Translations under genes and position numbers: made by a program
Shown: positions 38,021-47,115 of the stretch, piece by piece
Position numbering within the stretch: the stretch's first letter is position 1
Layout: every line of letters starts with the position of its first letter
Assembly: GCF_900104555.1 (NCBI RefSeq)
Contig: NZ_FNJU01000002.1
Span: 543,455-607,454, forward strand
Reading direction: 5' to 3'
From: Litchfieldia salsa
GTDB lineage: Bacteria > Bacillota > Bacilli > Bacillales > Bacillaceae_L
Length of the DNA stretch: 64,000 bases
The notes under the pieces: model-generated
Databases searched by the model: none
Seen by the model: the letters and a program-made list of their open reading frames with translations, nothing else
What the model was told of the DNA's origin: nothing

Positions 38021-38997
38021 TTAACGTCCCCCTCATGTAAGAAACAGCGAACAGAACGACTCCCAATTACTTTTAATTGTGGTTGTTCAGTAACGCAACG
38101 GTCAAATGCTTTTCCACACCTTGGAGCAAACCTGCAGCCTGAAGGCATATGTTCTGGAGAAGGGACATTCCCTTCAATGGATTCTAATCTCGATATTTCT
38201 CCATCTATCGAAGGTACCGAATTCATTAATCCCAATGTATAAGGATGAAGTGGATCTTCAAAAAGATCATCAACAGATGCTTCTTCTACTACTTGCCCTC
38301 CATACATGACAACAACTCTTTCAGCTATTTCAGAGACAACACCTAAATCATGAGTGATCAATAGTATCGATGTATCGAACTTCCGACTTACTTCCTTCAT
38401 TAAATCTAGTATTTGCGCTTGAATCGTTACATCTAAAGCGGTTGTAGGTTCATCCGCGATTAAAAGCTTTGGATTACAACTCATTGCGATCGCAATCATT
38501 ACCCTTTGCCTCATACCCCCAGATAATCTGTGTGGATAATCACTTATAATTTCTGCAGCTCTGGAAAAACCGACCATCTCTAGGAGTTCAATCGCTTTTT
38601 TAACTGCCTCATTCTTAGATATTTTTTGGTGATAGGTTAATACTTCTGTTATTTGTTCCCCAATTGTTAACACTGGGTTTAATGAAGTCATTGGTTCTTG
38701 AAATATCATTGATATTTCATTGCCACGAACTTTACACAAATCTTTTTCTGAAAGATCCACAAGATTTCTACCATCCAATATAATTTCTCCGTCAACAATC
38801 CGGCCTGCTGGACTTGGAACCAATCCCATGATGGAAAGAGAGGTAATACTTTTACCGGAACCCGACTCTCCTACAAGAGCAACAGTTTCACCTTTATGTA
38901 TAACTATGTCAACACCATCTACTGCGGGAATGACAGACTTTTTCTTAAAAAAATGAGTTTTAAGGTTTTTAACTTCTAATAGAGGAGACATTTTCAT
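38017..38997 (-). CDS. appD: Peptide ABC transporter ATPase AppD, copy 2
   Basis: 326-aa ATPase: [43 protein letters not shown] and LITHDLG; the four-Cys region is [15 protein letters not shown] plus RC. Start is chosen as ATG at 38997 with AAGGGATGGTG upstream; the TTG at 39018 lies before that site. First gene of appDFABC copy 2 and the promoter-proximal copy on this strand, so read-through into copy 1 is possible but terminators intervene. Confidence 0.91.
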   Translation of the reverse strand: MKMSPLLEVKNLKTHFFKKKSVIPAVDGVDIVIHKGETVALVGESGSGKSITSLSIMGLVPSPAGRIVDGEIILDGRNLVDLSEKDLCKVRGNEISMIFQEPMTSLNPVLTIGEQITEVLTYHQKISKNEAVKKAIELLEMVGFSRAAEIISDYPHRLSGGMRQRVMIAIAMSCNPKLLIADEPTTALDVTIQAQILDLMKEVSRKFDTSILLITHDLGVVSEIAERVVVMYGGQVVEEASVDDLFEDPLHPYTLGLMNSVPSIDGEISRLESIEGNVPSPEHMPSGCRFAPRCGKAFDRCVTEQPQLKVIGSRSVRCFLHEGDVK

Positions 38998-39518
38998 CCG
39001 TTCACCATCCCTTATCAATTATTGAACGACAATTAATTAGATAGAACTATTAATCTATGAAAACTTGCAATAATAACCCAATGGAAGATTTAAAATAATG
39101 AATGTTCAGAAATATCACAATTTATAAATATATAATATTACAGTAAGATTACGAATTCAAGTTAATTTTTATAATTTTATTAATTTTGTAAAAGTTTTGT
39201 CTATTTTTTATTATCGCAATATTCAATTATCCTTATTCTGAAAAATTACTTTTAGTCACCTTACATTAACGCCCTTATAAATAACCCTGATTTCCAAACG
39301 GTTAACGTCATCTTTAAAGATTTCTCTATTTTTCTAAAATAATGTAAGTACTAGATTTTAATAGTATTCGGTTACCGAAAAAAAATTATAAAGTAAACGC
39401 TTTCTTTCACAAATAATGTGAGAAAATCTTACAAGTTCTTATATTAAAAAAGAATTTTTTCACATTTTAATAGATGAAATCCTCGGATTATGTTGAAAAA
39501 AAGAGAATAGCCCCTAAG
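38998..39518. other. Promoter region of app copy 2
   Basis: 521 AT-rich bases between yjaZ and appD copy 2. It holds a CodY-like box at 39102-39116 and a weaker one (11 of 15) at 39232-39246. No confident -35/-10 pair and no open frame. Confidence 0.5.
39102..39116. promoter_or_regulatory. CodY-like box upstream of appD copy 2
   Basis: AATGTTCAGAAATAT matches the CodY consensus at 12 of 15 positions, 105 bases upstream of the appD start. Confidence 0.5.
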
Positions 39519-40322
39519 CTATTCTGTTGTAGGTGAATTAGGTGTTTTCAAGATGAATTCTTCTGAAGGTAACTCAATAATATCACTGACCTTTAGATCA
39601 TTGTTTCTTAAATATTGATTTACAAGATGATACCCAACACAATAACCTAACATTTTAGGATAATGACCAATTCCATATAAAAGTCTATGATATAAATGAT
39701 CCTCTTGTGTAAGATTTATGTTCGGCAAGATTAATTTAATCCAAAATCTTTCGAGTTGTTTTGTTGAATAGTAGGTGGTCCAGTTCGCCATTTCTGTTTC
39801 ACCTAATCTTTCTAGAACAGCATTCTCTGCTAAACCTTCAAGGATGATTGTATCTAATAGATGATACTTTCTCTCATTTTTTTTGTTTTTAGAAAGTCTA
39901 TAAACATGATTATATTCATGTGTAAATACAGCTTTAACCTCTTTTGCACTATTAGTATCCGAAAGAAAAAGAAATAACTTATCACTGAAGGCTATCCCCG
40001 ATTTTCCATTATAATCTTTCGTTATCATTTTGTTTCTTCGATCAGAAGGTAAAATAAAGATCGGTATATTAGGTACATCCCATTCCTTTTTCAAAGCTTT
40101 TCTTTCTTTGCTAACAATCTCCCAAAATTCACAATTAATAAATGCGTTTAAGTGATCAGTCTTATTTTTCTCTGGCTTATACATTCCATTCATACTTAGG
40201 AAATCATAGATCTCAGAAGCAGTTACACCCTCATTTTTAAAATAAGCTCTAATTTTTTCACAAATTGTAATTGGATCATCATAATGATTTTCCAACCAAC
40301 GCTTTGTATTAACTAGTGTCAT
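39519..40322 (-). CDS. yjaZ: YjaZ, predicted zinc-dependent protease (DUF2268)
   Basis: 267-aa protein of the DUF2268 group. The metallopeptidase motif HEYNH (HExxH) lies in AVFTHEYNHVYRLSK, and ILEGLAENAVLE supplies the downstream Glu expected of a third zinc ligand. No signal peptide. The start is ATG at 40322 (MTLVNTKRW) with GGGGTGTG upstream; the frame from 40337 begins at a TTG before that site. It lies between app and fabF, as in B. subtilis. The physiological substrate is unknown. Confidence 0.85.
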   Translation of the reverse strand: MTLVNTKRWLENHYDDPITICEKIRAYFKNEGVTASEIYDFLSMNGMYKPEKNKTDHLNAFINCEFWEIVSKERKALKKEWDVPNIPIFILPSDRRNKMITKDYNGKSGIAFSDKLFLFLSDTNSAKEVKAVFTHEYNHVYRLSKNKKNERKYHLLDTIILEGLAENAVLERLGETEMANWTTYYSTKQLERFWIKLILPNINLTQEDHLYHRLLYGIGHYPKMLGYCVGYHLVNQYLRNNDLKVSDIIELPSEEFILKTPNSPTTE

Positions 40323-40390
40323 CAGTCCACACCCCAATTTTTTTGATTACTATTTAAGGTATGCATTGATACTAAAGAAGTGAAATCTAA

Positions 40391-40432
40391 AAAAAAATGA
40401 GACTTTCCCCAAAAGCAGCGGAAAGCCTCAAA
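40391..40432 (-). terminator. Terminator of fabHF
   Basis: On the minus strand GAGGCTTTCC pairs with GGAAAGTCTC, followed by a run of T; 8 nt after the fabF stop. Confidence 0.8.
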
Positions 40433-40440
40433 ATGAATTA

Positions 40441-41679
40441 CTAATTATATTTCTTAAAAATAATGGTTGCGTTATGTCCTCCGAAACCTAGTGAGTTACT
40501 AAGTGCAGCTCGAACTGTTTGTTTTCTTGCCTCGTTTGGAACATAATCTAAATCACATTCTGGGTCTGGAGTTTCATAATTAATAGTTGGAGGAACAATA
40601 TCTTCATTAATTGCCAGGATTGAAAAAATTGCTTCTACTCCACCTGCGGCGCCTAATAGATGTCCTGTCATTGATTTTGTTGAGCTAATTGCCAATTTAC
40701 CAGCATGCTCTCCAAACACTTCCTTTATAGCCAATGTTTCAAATTTATCATTATACTCTGTACTAGTACCATGAGCATTTACGTAATCAATGTCACTTGG
40801 CTCAAGACCCGCGTCCTGAATCGCTTGTCTCATTGCTCTTACTCCACCCTCACCATTTGGAGCAGGCATTGTAATATGATGAGCGTCTCCAGTCGCACCA
40901 TATCCAACAATCTCAGCATAAATCTTTGCTCCACGTGCTAACGCATGCTCTAACTCTTCAATAACAAGAATTCCGGCACCTTCACCCATTACAAATCCAT
41001 CTCTATTTTTATCAAACGGACGACTTGCTGTTTTTGGATCTGGGTTAAACGATAGTGCTTTTGCAGAACAGAAGCCTGCAAATGACATATTAGTTAGGGG
41101 AGCTTCAGTTCCACCAGTAATCATAACATCTGCATCACCGCGTTGAATGACTTTAAATGCATCACCAATAGAATTTGTTCCTGTTGCACACGCAGTTACT
41201 GTACATGTATTTATACCTTTTGCACCTAGCGCAATGGATACTTGTCCCGCTGCCATATCTGGAATCATCATCGGAACATAGAATGGACTCACTCGGCGAT
41301 AACCTTTTTCTAAGAAGATCTTATGCTGTTCTTCATGAGTTTCCATTCCGCCAATACCTGAGCCAATCCACACTCCAACTCGAGGTGCAATTTCATCTGT
41401 AATTGTTAAATCAGCGTCCTTCACTGCCATAAATGATGCTGCTAACGCATATTGTGTGAATCGATCCATTCTACGAGCATCTTTCTTTTCCATAAAGTCT
41501 TCAGGATTAAAGTCCTTAAGCTCAGCGGCAACCTTTGCAGGTAACCCTTCTATATTAATCCTAGTTAATGGCCCTATCCCAGAAACACCTGCTAGCGCGT
41601 TTCTCCATGAAGTTTCAGTATCATTTCCAATCGGCGTTAAAGCTCCCAGTCCTGTGACTACTACTCTTTTCTTTTCCAA
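40441..41679 (-). CDS. fabF: Beta-ketoacyl-ACP synthase II FabF
   Basis: Elongating condensing enzyme of fatty acid synthesis, 412 aa, cytosolic. The catalytic Cys lies in [13 protein letters not shown], and the two His in [11 protein letters not shown] and [15 protein letters not shown] complete the Cys-His-His triad. The start is TTG at 41679 ([16 protein letters not shown]) after AGGAGCTGAC; no nearby ATG. 37 nt after fabH, forming the fabHA-fabF pair typical of bacilli, presumably under FapR. Confidence 0.96.
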   Translation of the reverse strand: MEKKRVVVTGLGALTPIGNDTETSWRNALAGVSGIGPLTRINIEGLPAKVAAELKDFNPEDFMEKKDARRMDRFTQYALAASFMAVKDADLTITDEIAPRVGVWIGSGIGGMETHEEQHKIFLEKGYRRVSPFYVPMMIPDMAAGQVSIALGAKGINTCTVTACATGTNSIGDAFKVIQRGDADVMITGGTEAPLTNMSFAGFCSAKALSFNPDPKTASRPFDKNRDGFVMGEGAGILVIEELEHALARGAKIYAEIVGYGATGDAHHITMPAPNGEGGVRAMRQAIQDAGLEPSDIDYVNAHGTSTEYNDKFETLAIKEVFGEHAGKLAISSTKSMTGHLLGAAGGVEAIFSILAINEDIVPPTINYETPDPECDLDYVPNEARKQTVRAALSNSLGFGGHNATIIFKKYN

Positions 41680-41716
41680 TGAGAGTCAGCTCCTATCTAT
41701 TATTTTAAACTTTCGT

Positions 41717-42649
41717 TTATTTACCCCATCTTAAAGCAATGGCTCCCCATGTTAAACCGCCACCGAAGCCAACCATGACAATTACATCATTATCATTTAT
41801 CTTTCCAGCTTCTACTTCTTCATATAATGAAAGCGGAATCGACGCAGCAGAAGTGTTCCCGTATTTATGTACGGTCTTTGACATCTTTTCTTCTGGAAGG
41901 TCTAAACGTTGTCTTGCTGCCTCCATAATACGAATATTTGCTTGATGCGGAATTAAGAAGTCCACATCTTCCTTTGATAAACCAGCCTTTTCGAGTACAC
42001 GGATACTTGATTCACCCATTTGTCGCACAGCAAATTTAAATACTTCCCGTCCATTCATTATAATATACTCATCCTGGTATAAATGCTTTCCACCTGTGCC
42101 ATCGGCTCCTAATTCAAAGGCTAAGATCCCTTTGCCATCTGATACTGGCCCTAGAATGACAGCACCTGCCCCATCACCGAATAAAACAGCCGTATTTCGA
42201 TCTTCCCAATCAGTAACCTTAGATAGCTTTTCAACACCTACCACTAGGACATTTTTATAACTACCAGATTCAATAAACTGCTTTGCAGTTGCAATTCCAT
42301 ACATAAATCCAGCGCATGCAGCACTAATATCCATAGCTGCTGCTTTAGATGCACCCAACTTTTCTTGTATCATACATGAAACAGATGGAAAAGGTCGATC
42401 TGGAGTAACAGTTGCTACTAGTATTAAATCAATGTCTTCAGGCTTGATGCCAGCCTTTTCAATGGCTTCAATACTTGCATGGAACGCCATATCTGATGTA
42501 TTAATGTCATCGGATGCAATCCTTCGTTCCTCGATCCCAGTCCTAGTACGAATCCATTCATCAGAAGTATCAATCACCTTCTCTAAATCATGGTTAGTCA
42601 CTATTTTTTCAGGAACATAACGACCAATTCCTAAGATTCCAGCTTTCAT
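41717..42649 (-). CDS. fabH: Beta-ketoacyl-ACP synthase III FabH
   Basis: Initiating condensing enzyme that joins acyl-CoA to malonyl-ACP, setting branched-chain primers in bacilli. 310 aa. Catalytic Cys in [12 protein letters not shown], His in [11 protein letters not shown] and Asn in [11 protein letters not shown]. Starts [15 protein letters not shown] after AAGGAGATGCGAAT. First gene of the fabH-fabF operon, with a promoter and FapR-like operator upstream. Corresponds to fabHA of B. subtilis by position. Confidence 0.95.
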   Translation of the reverse strand: MKAGILGIGRYVPEKIVTNHDLEKVIDTSDEWIRTRTGIEERRIASDDINTSDMAFHASIEAIEKAGIKPEDIDLILVATVTPDRPFPSVSCMIQEKLGASKAAAMDISAACAGFMYGIATAKQFIESGSYKNVLVVGVEKLSKVTDWEDRNTAVLFGDGAGAVILGPVSDGKGILAFELGADGTGGKHLYQDEYIIMNGREVFKFAVRQMGESSIRVLEKAGLSKEDVDFLIPHQANIRIMEAARQRLDLPEEKMSKTVHKYGNTSAASIPLSLYEEVEAGKINDNDVIVMVGFGGGLTWGAIALRWGK

Positions 42650-42706
42650 ATTCGCATCTCCTTAAACATATCTATTTTTCTTTAACATAAATTTTATTAT
42701 CAAATA

Positions 42707-42751
42707 TTATGACTTGGTACTAATTTTAATCTATTTTATCTTGGTTAGCAA
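42707..42751 (-). promoter_or_regulatory. fabH promoter with FapR-type operator
   Basis: On the minus strand TTGCTA (42746-42751) and TAAAAT (42723-42728) are 17 bp apart. A 17-bp dyad-like site TTAGTACCAAGTCATAA (42707-42723) follows immediately, matching the form of FapR operators (TTAGTACC...GTC.TAA) at the transcript start. FapR repression relieved by malonyl-CoA is established for this operon in B. subtilis. Confidence 0.75.
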
Positions 42752-42926
42752 CAATTTGATTTCAACTTAATAATAATTCAGTTATTTTAACGTGACCAAA
42801 TTAGTAAAACCAATTTTAATTTTTCCCACTCAAGGATACATGTCTATTACACTTTGGTGCATTTTACATAAATTATAAGTAAAGGTATAGAAAATTTTAA
42901 TTATAGAGTTCAAGGGGGTGTTCATT

Positions 42927-43268
42927 ATGGACAATGAAAAGGAGAAAGAGCAAGTAAGCAAGGTAAGCGAGGTAAGCGAGGTAAGCGAGATAAGCGAGAA
43001 AGATGAAGCAATTAATTACGGAGATCCTTTTACAAGAATGATGTTTGGCGCTAATTCAATTGGTCGCTTTCGTGAAAATCACCAGGATATTGTAGATGAC
43101 AAACCTACAGCTGACTTGGATAAAGATTCAACTCAACAACAAATTGATTATAATCAATACTATCAATTAATGCAGCAGGTTGATGACATTATAGGAACAG
43201 TAGAACGGATGAAGCCTGTTTTTAGAGAGTTATCACCTCTTTTAGATTTTTTTAAAAAATGGAAATAA
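42927..43268 (+). CDS. Acidic protein with VSE repeats, YjzB position
   Basis: 113-aa highly charged soluble protein. Residues 10-24 are five tripeptides, VSK VSE VSE VSE ISE, encoded by a perfect 9-bp tandem repeat (42954-42998). The C-terminal half (YYQLMQQVDDIIGTVERM) is helical and ends in LLDFFKKWK. The start is ATG at 42927, 6 nt after GGGGGTG; the GTG at 42918 is within that site. It sits between comZ and fabH, the place of yjzB in B. subtilis, but homology is not certain. Function unknown. Confidence 0.7.
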   Translation: MDNEKEKEQVSKVSEVSEVSEISEKDEAINYGDPFTRMMFGANSIGRFRENHQDIVDDKPTADLDKDSTQQQIDYNQYYQLMQQVDDIIGTVERMKPVFRELSPLLDFFKKWK

Positions 43269-43319
43269 AAAAGATGCTGTCCCAAAGTGCCAGGCACTTA
43301 TGGGACAGCATCTTTTTTT
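43267..43319. terminator. Strong bidirectional terminator, contains GTGCCAGGCAC
   Basis: AAAAAAGATGCTGTCCC and GGGACAGCATCTTTTTT form a perfect 17-bp inverted repeat; the loop holds GTGCCAGGCAC (43287-43297), itself a palindrome. It serves the convergent VSE gene and comZ. Confidence 0.95.
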
Positions 43320-43321
43320 AC

Positions 43322-43504
43322 TTATTCCTGCTCATTCTTGCCTAGTTCATAAGCATCATTCATTACCTTTGTTAACAATGACATAAATGGTTGTAATTTG
43401 TCCATTGTCATTTCAACACCAAGTTCATCTAACATTTCTTTAGCCTCTGGTAAGTATTTCATTGCTATTTGCATAAACTGCATTGATTTTTCCTGTTGTT
43501 CCAT
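43322..43504 (-). CDS. comZ: Competence regulator ComZ
   Basis: 60-aa protein; in B. subtilis ComZ is a negative regulator of comG expression. The core FMQIAMKYLPEAKEMLDELG and the segment MTMDKLQPFMSLLTKVMNDAYELG align with the family along its length. Starts at ATG 43504 after GAGGAGTG. It follows med by 21 nt, the conserved med-comZ pair, and ends at the strong terminator. Confidence 0.9.
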   Translation of the reverse strand: MEQQEKSMQFMQIAMKYLPEAKEMLDELGVEMTMDKLQPFMSLLTKVMNDAYELGKNEQE

Positions 43505-43525
43505 TTCATAACACTCCTCTTGTTT

Positions 43526-44488
43526 TTAGTTGGTTTGATTAGGAAGTAGTCCACTTTCTGAGTATTCTTGGATGTAAGATTCTATCTCCTTTTGTATGCC
43601 CTCACCTACATTTGAACTATACTTTCCCATCGAAATAACTCCATCTGGAAAATCAAAAAATAAATTACCCGAATCTAATTCGCCTCTATTGAACCGATCA
43701 GCAACTAATTCATATAGAACATCCACATGCTGAACTGTACTAGTTAGAACTGTACCTTCGCCTAAATCGGACTGATCTGATACAAATCCTATTGCATAAA
43801 GCCCTTCTTCTCTTAGCCTTTCAATTACAGGTACATTATATCCGTCACCAGCTGCGTATACAACATCTACACCATCTTCTAACATTTCATCCAACAATAG
43901 TAATGCCTGTTCTCTATCATCCCAGCTTTCAACAAATTTAATGTTGACATTCACATACTCATTTTGAAATGAGGCTCCTTCAAAAAAGCCATTTACTTCA
44001 GGCTGCCATTCATATGCAGCTAATATTCCGACATTCTGGGTTTCTGTCATTTCACCGGCAACCATACCACCAAAAAAGCCCATAGCATGAGCTTCAAAGT
44101 TTAAGGAAGTAGTATTCTCTTTTTTCGCTTCTCCATTAAAAGAGATAAACCTTACATCAGGATATTCATCAGCAATCTGATTAAAATATTCTGCATATTC
44201 ATTCCCATGACCAAATATAAGATTTACATCATTTCTGACATATTCTTCAACTGCCTCCGTAGTGGCATCCAGATTATTTATTCCTTCTTTATAAAAAATA
44301 TCAATCTCAAACTTTGATTGAATCTTCAATAATCCTTTATAACCTTTTGTTCCCCAAACCTGGTCATTGATTGTATCCGGTACTAACATTCCAACCTTTT
44401 CTAATTTCCCAGTAGAATTTGATTGACCACAAGCTGCTAAAGTAAATAATTGTATAATAACGAATATAACTAAAAAAGGCCTGTACAT
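43526..44488 (-). CDS. med: Med, BMP-family lipoprotein, positive regulator of comK
   Basis: 320-aa lipoprotein of the basic membrane protein (PnrA-like) family. The signal peptide (FLVIFVIIQLFTLAAC) ends in the lipobox LAAC (Cys21). GTKGYKGLLKIQ, DLIFGHGNEYAE-type and GDGYNVPVIERLREEG segments belong to the periplasmic-binding fold. In B. subtilis Med promotes comK expression. The start is ATG at 44488 after AAGGAGTTGAAAAC; the longer frame starting at 44509 precedes that site. Forms a unit with comZ. Confidence 0.9.
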   Translation of the reverse strand: MYRPFLVIFVIIQLFTLAACGQSNSTGKLEKVGMLVPDTINDQVWGTKGYKGLLKIQSKFEIDIFYKEGINNLDATTEAVEEYVRNDVNLIFGHGNEYAEYFNQIADEYPDVRFISFNGEAKKENTTSLNFEAHAMGFFGGMVAGEMTETQNVGILAAYEWQPEVNGFFEGASFQNEYVNVNIKFVESWDDREQALLLLDEMLEDGVDVVYAAGDGYNVPVIERLREEGLYAIGFVSDQSDLGEGTVLTSTVQHVDVLYELVADRFNRGELDSGNLFFDFPDGVISMGKYSSNVGEGIQKEIESYIQEYSESGLLPNQTN

Positions 44489-44596
44489 GTTTTCAACTCC
44501 TTTATACATAAGGATTAATCCCTAAAATATGTACACTTTCCCATTATATATTTTACATTGACCACTTACGAAAGTAAAAGAAAAAATGCAAAATGA

Positions 44597-45466
44597 TTAT
44601 TTATTGTAATTAGATAACCATTTTGCATATTCATATTGGTTTGTTATTCCGTCAGATAACGAGGTAGTTTTAGCCACTCGAACATTATTTTTAGAAGATG
44701 TGTTTTCGTTACGTTTATCAAACTCTACCCTCTCAGTCTCTAAATCTTCAAATTTACCCTTTAATATTAACTTTAACCCCTCAATCCATAGGTTACTCAT
44801 CCCGCTAGAAAGGGTTGCAGTCCTTATCACTTCAGGTTCTTTCACAATCTTAATGATTTCGTTAACTGCATCATCAATATATAAAATGTCATTTGAATAA
44901 TCACCAGAACAAATGACAAATTCCTCATTATTGATTTCCGCATTTATTGCCCTCTGAAAACATCTATCATTTGGTTGCCATGGTCCGTATATCATGGGAA
45001 GTCTAATAATAGAATAATGAACAGGTAGCGATTGTACATAATCTTTAACAACCTGTTCGATTGGACTTTTTCCCTGTTTTCTTTCTTCATTTAGTTCAGT
45101 TGATGAGATAATGACTATTTTACTTTTTTCTGATTGTCCACAAGCTTGGATTGCTTTTACTAACTCAGCTTCAGTTGCTACTTTCCTTTGAAGTGCATCA
45201 GATCCTTCCACATTGTCATTTAAATCTAACAATGAAAAAAATATAACATCTGTATCACTTGAAAGTTGTTCGTATCTATCTTCTATATTCATGTCGATGA
45301 ATCGAAAATTGGCATTTCGACCTATCTGTAATATTTTTTCTTCTTCTAGGCTGTTATCACATGGAGGAAGATCCATTGCCTCAATTAAAACTCCCTCATC
45401 TAGCAAACGACAGCAAAGCCCATAACCTACGAATCCTAAAGCTCCGATGACGACTGCTTTTTTCAT
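44597..45466 (-). CDS. NAD(P)-dependent epimerase/SDR family protein
   Basis: 289-aa Rossmann-fold protein of the extended SDR/epimerase type. The N-terminal GALGFVGYGLCCRLLDEG gives the GxxGxxG dinucleotide motif and STELNEE plus YSIIRLPMIYGP correspond to the catalytic Ser region and substrate segment; the canonical YxxxK is not clearly present, which may mean a non-catalytic or divergent member. The start is ATG at 45466 after TGGAGAGATGTGT. It lies upstream of med, where yjaV or yjaU are in B. subtilis. Role unknown, possibly competence-linked by position. Confidence 0.7.
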   Translation of the reverse strand: MKKAVVIGALGFVGYGLCCRLLDEGVLIEAMDLPPCDNSLEEEKILQIGRNANFRFIDMNIEDRYEQLSSDTDVIFFSLLDLNDNVEGSDALQRKVATEAELVKAIQACGQSEKSKIVIISSTELNEERKQGKSPIEQVVKDYVQSLPVHYSIIRLPMIYGPWQPNDRCFQRAINAEINNEEFVICSGDYSNDILYIDDAVNEIIKIVKEPEVIRTATLSSGMSNLWIEGLKLILKGKFEDLETERVEFDKRNENTSSKNNVRVAKTTSLSDGITNQYEYAKWLSNYNK

Positions 45467-45551
45467 ACACATCTCTCCAGTACTAATCATTACTGTATGT
45501 TATGCACACAATCGCAATAATAGTCCCAAAGATGCTAACTTATAAGATTGC

Positions 45552-46283
45552 TCAAAGATCATTTTCATTTTCATTATAAAATTTACATATTGATTGACCA
45601 ATGCTAAAACGTTTATCAGATAGATAATAGGTTAGGATAATCGGAGAATTTTTTTCTTGTCTATATTCTTCATAAAAGCGGCTATGTCTATTAGGGTTGA
45701 AAGAATAGTTAGTTGTAGTTTGCCAGATTTTCACTGGATTCTCTAAAGATAGTTCAATACTTGGCAGTGTATCACTAAGATTCTTTTTTTCAGAGTGGTT
45801 AATTCCATAGGCATTTCGTAATTCTTGAACCAAGCTTTTATAAAAGAATTTATGCTCTTTTTCATCTTCTAAATGCCTTTTTAAGCTTATACAAGGATTC
45901 ATCATTGCCACTGAGCGTACATCAACTACATTTTCATTCATTAATTGTAATGCAATTAATGCACCCATTCCTTCTGCCAAGATATGAATTCGATGATTTA
46001 AGATCTCTGTTTTCATCATAATATGATAAAGTCTTACTGCAAGCGAAACTGCAGGAGGACTCCCCCAATTTCTTCCGTATAGATTTGAATAAAATACCGT
46101 ATATCCTTCTGAAAGTAGATATTCTATAATCTGGTATCTTCCTGAATTTTGTAACCAAAAGCTACTGGATTCTTCCACAAAATGATTTTTGTCACCAATG
46201 ATAAACACAGCAAATCCATTTGGTTTCTTAGGAATATGAGCCAGGCACCACTCTCCATCTAGCTGAAAAAAGCGAGAATGCAT
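45552..46283 (-). CDS. Alpha/beta hydrolase-like protein (YjaU position)
   Basis: 243-aa protein with an alpha/beta-hydrolase outline. HILAEGMGALIALQL resembles a nucleophile elbow, but with Glu-Gly-Met instead of G-x-S-x-G, so the nucleophile Ser is replaced by Gly: possibly inactive. The start is ATG at 46283 (MHSRFFQLDGEW) after GGGAGGAATTTATTT. It precedes the SDR gene by 85 nt on the same strand. Position corresponds to yjaU. Function not known. Confidence 0.65.
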   Translation of the reverse strand: MHSRFFQLDGEWCLAHIPKKPNGFAVFIIGDKNHFVEESSSFWLQNSGRYQIIEYLLSEGYTVFYSNLYGRNWGSPPAVSLAVRLYHIMMKTEILNHRIHILAEGMGALIALQLMNENVVDVRSVAMMNPCISLKRHLEDEKEHKFFYKSLVQELRNAYGINHSEKKNLSDTLPSIELSLENPVKIWQTTTNYSFNPNRHSRFYEEYRQEKNSPIILTYYLSDKRFSIGQSICKFYNENENDL

Positions 46284-46515
46284 AAATAAATTCCTCCCTC
46301 TCCTCATAAAAAAGCTAATTACAAACATATTGTATGTTTAATTTTTCATTCTGAAAGGGGAAATGCCTACAAAGATTGTAAAGTAGACACTAATCCAGAC
46401 TAAAAGGAATGGCACCTATTTTCAAACTACATAAAAAATGTTTTATATTATATCCACAGTATGGTAAAATAAGATTATTATTTTGGGAAAATGTGTTTAA
46501 ATTGAGGTGAAATGT

Positions 46516-46701
46516 ATGCGTTATTTCTGGACTTTTTTCTGGACATTCTTATTAATACAAATGGTATCATATGTAGTGTCTTCAATGCAGGGCGGAACAT
46601 ATAATTTTATGTTGTCAACGACCATTGCAATTGTTGCAGCTGTCTTCATCTTCATAACAGCAGCTTTATTACCAACACCTGAAACAACAGAAGAACATTA
46701 A
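46516..46701 (+). CDS. yjzD: YjzD-like membrane protein (DUF2929)
   Basis: 61-aa protein with two hydrophobic segments, MRYFWTFFWTFLLIQMVSYV and a second at about 33-50, and a short acidic-polar tail (PETTEEH). The pattern and length match the DUF2929/YjzD family of bacilli. The start is ATG at 46516 after GAGGTGAAATGT; the GTG at 46507 is part of the ribosome site. Followed by a terminator and the convergent yjzC. Confidence 0.8.
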   Translation: MRYFWTFFWTFLLIQMVSYVVSSMQGGTYNFMLSTTIAIVAAVFIFITAALLPTPETTEEH

Positions 46702-46713
46702 ACTGTACGTACA

Positions 46714-46745
46714 TAGAGGCTGCCCCTTTTGGGACAGCCTCTTGT
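46714..46745. terminator. Terminator between yjzD and yjzC
   Basis: AGAGGCTGCCCC (46715-46726) pairs with GGGACAGCCTCT (46731-46742), followed by TGTTCATTT. Same family as the terminators at 11071, 33018 and 43267. Confidence 0.75.
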
Positions 46746-46766
46746 TCATTTAATTAAAACTTAAAC

Positions 46767-46961
46767 TCAATCGCTATCACGCGGTTTTGTCTGATATGAC
46801 CACTTACGCTCATGATTAGAATTTTCAGGAAATGGATCCCCTGCTTTTAATTTAATTCTCTTTGGCTTCTGAACAGGATCTCCTGTATCACCAATTTCAA
46901 TATAAATTCCATTATTAGGTGCTTTCTGACCAGCTCTAAACTGATGACTTTGTCCCATCAT
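46767..46961 (-). CDS. yjzC: YjzC family protein
   Basis: 64-aa soluble protein of the YjzC family: QFRAGQKAPNNGIYIEIGDTG, then FPENSNHERKWSYQTKP, both conserved. Basic, Gly-rich and probably structured only in part; the function is not known. ATG (two in tandem) after GAAGGAGGGATT. Convergent with yjzD and divergent from uppP. Confidence 0.85.
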   Translation of the reverse strand: MMGQSHQFRAGQKAPNNGIYIEIGDTGDPVQKPKRIKLKAGDPFPENSNHERKWSYQTKPRDSD

Positions 46962-47115
46962 AATCCCTCCTTCAAAAAATAATCAATATTACTATGCCCT
47001 TAACAGCCATTTATTATAGAAATTTGGTTTCATAATGAATGTCCTTTACACATAGAAAGTAATATAGTTAAATAAAATGGGGTTTGCAAATCAAAAGTGG
47101 AGGAATATGTAAAAC

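Noticed and set aside
46249..46262. Further copy of the GTGCCAGGCAC motif at GAGCCAGGCACCA
   Set aside because: Only partial, and it lies inside the coding region for WCLAH of the hydrolase-like gene, so codon use explains it.
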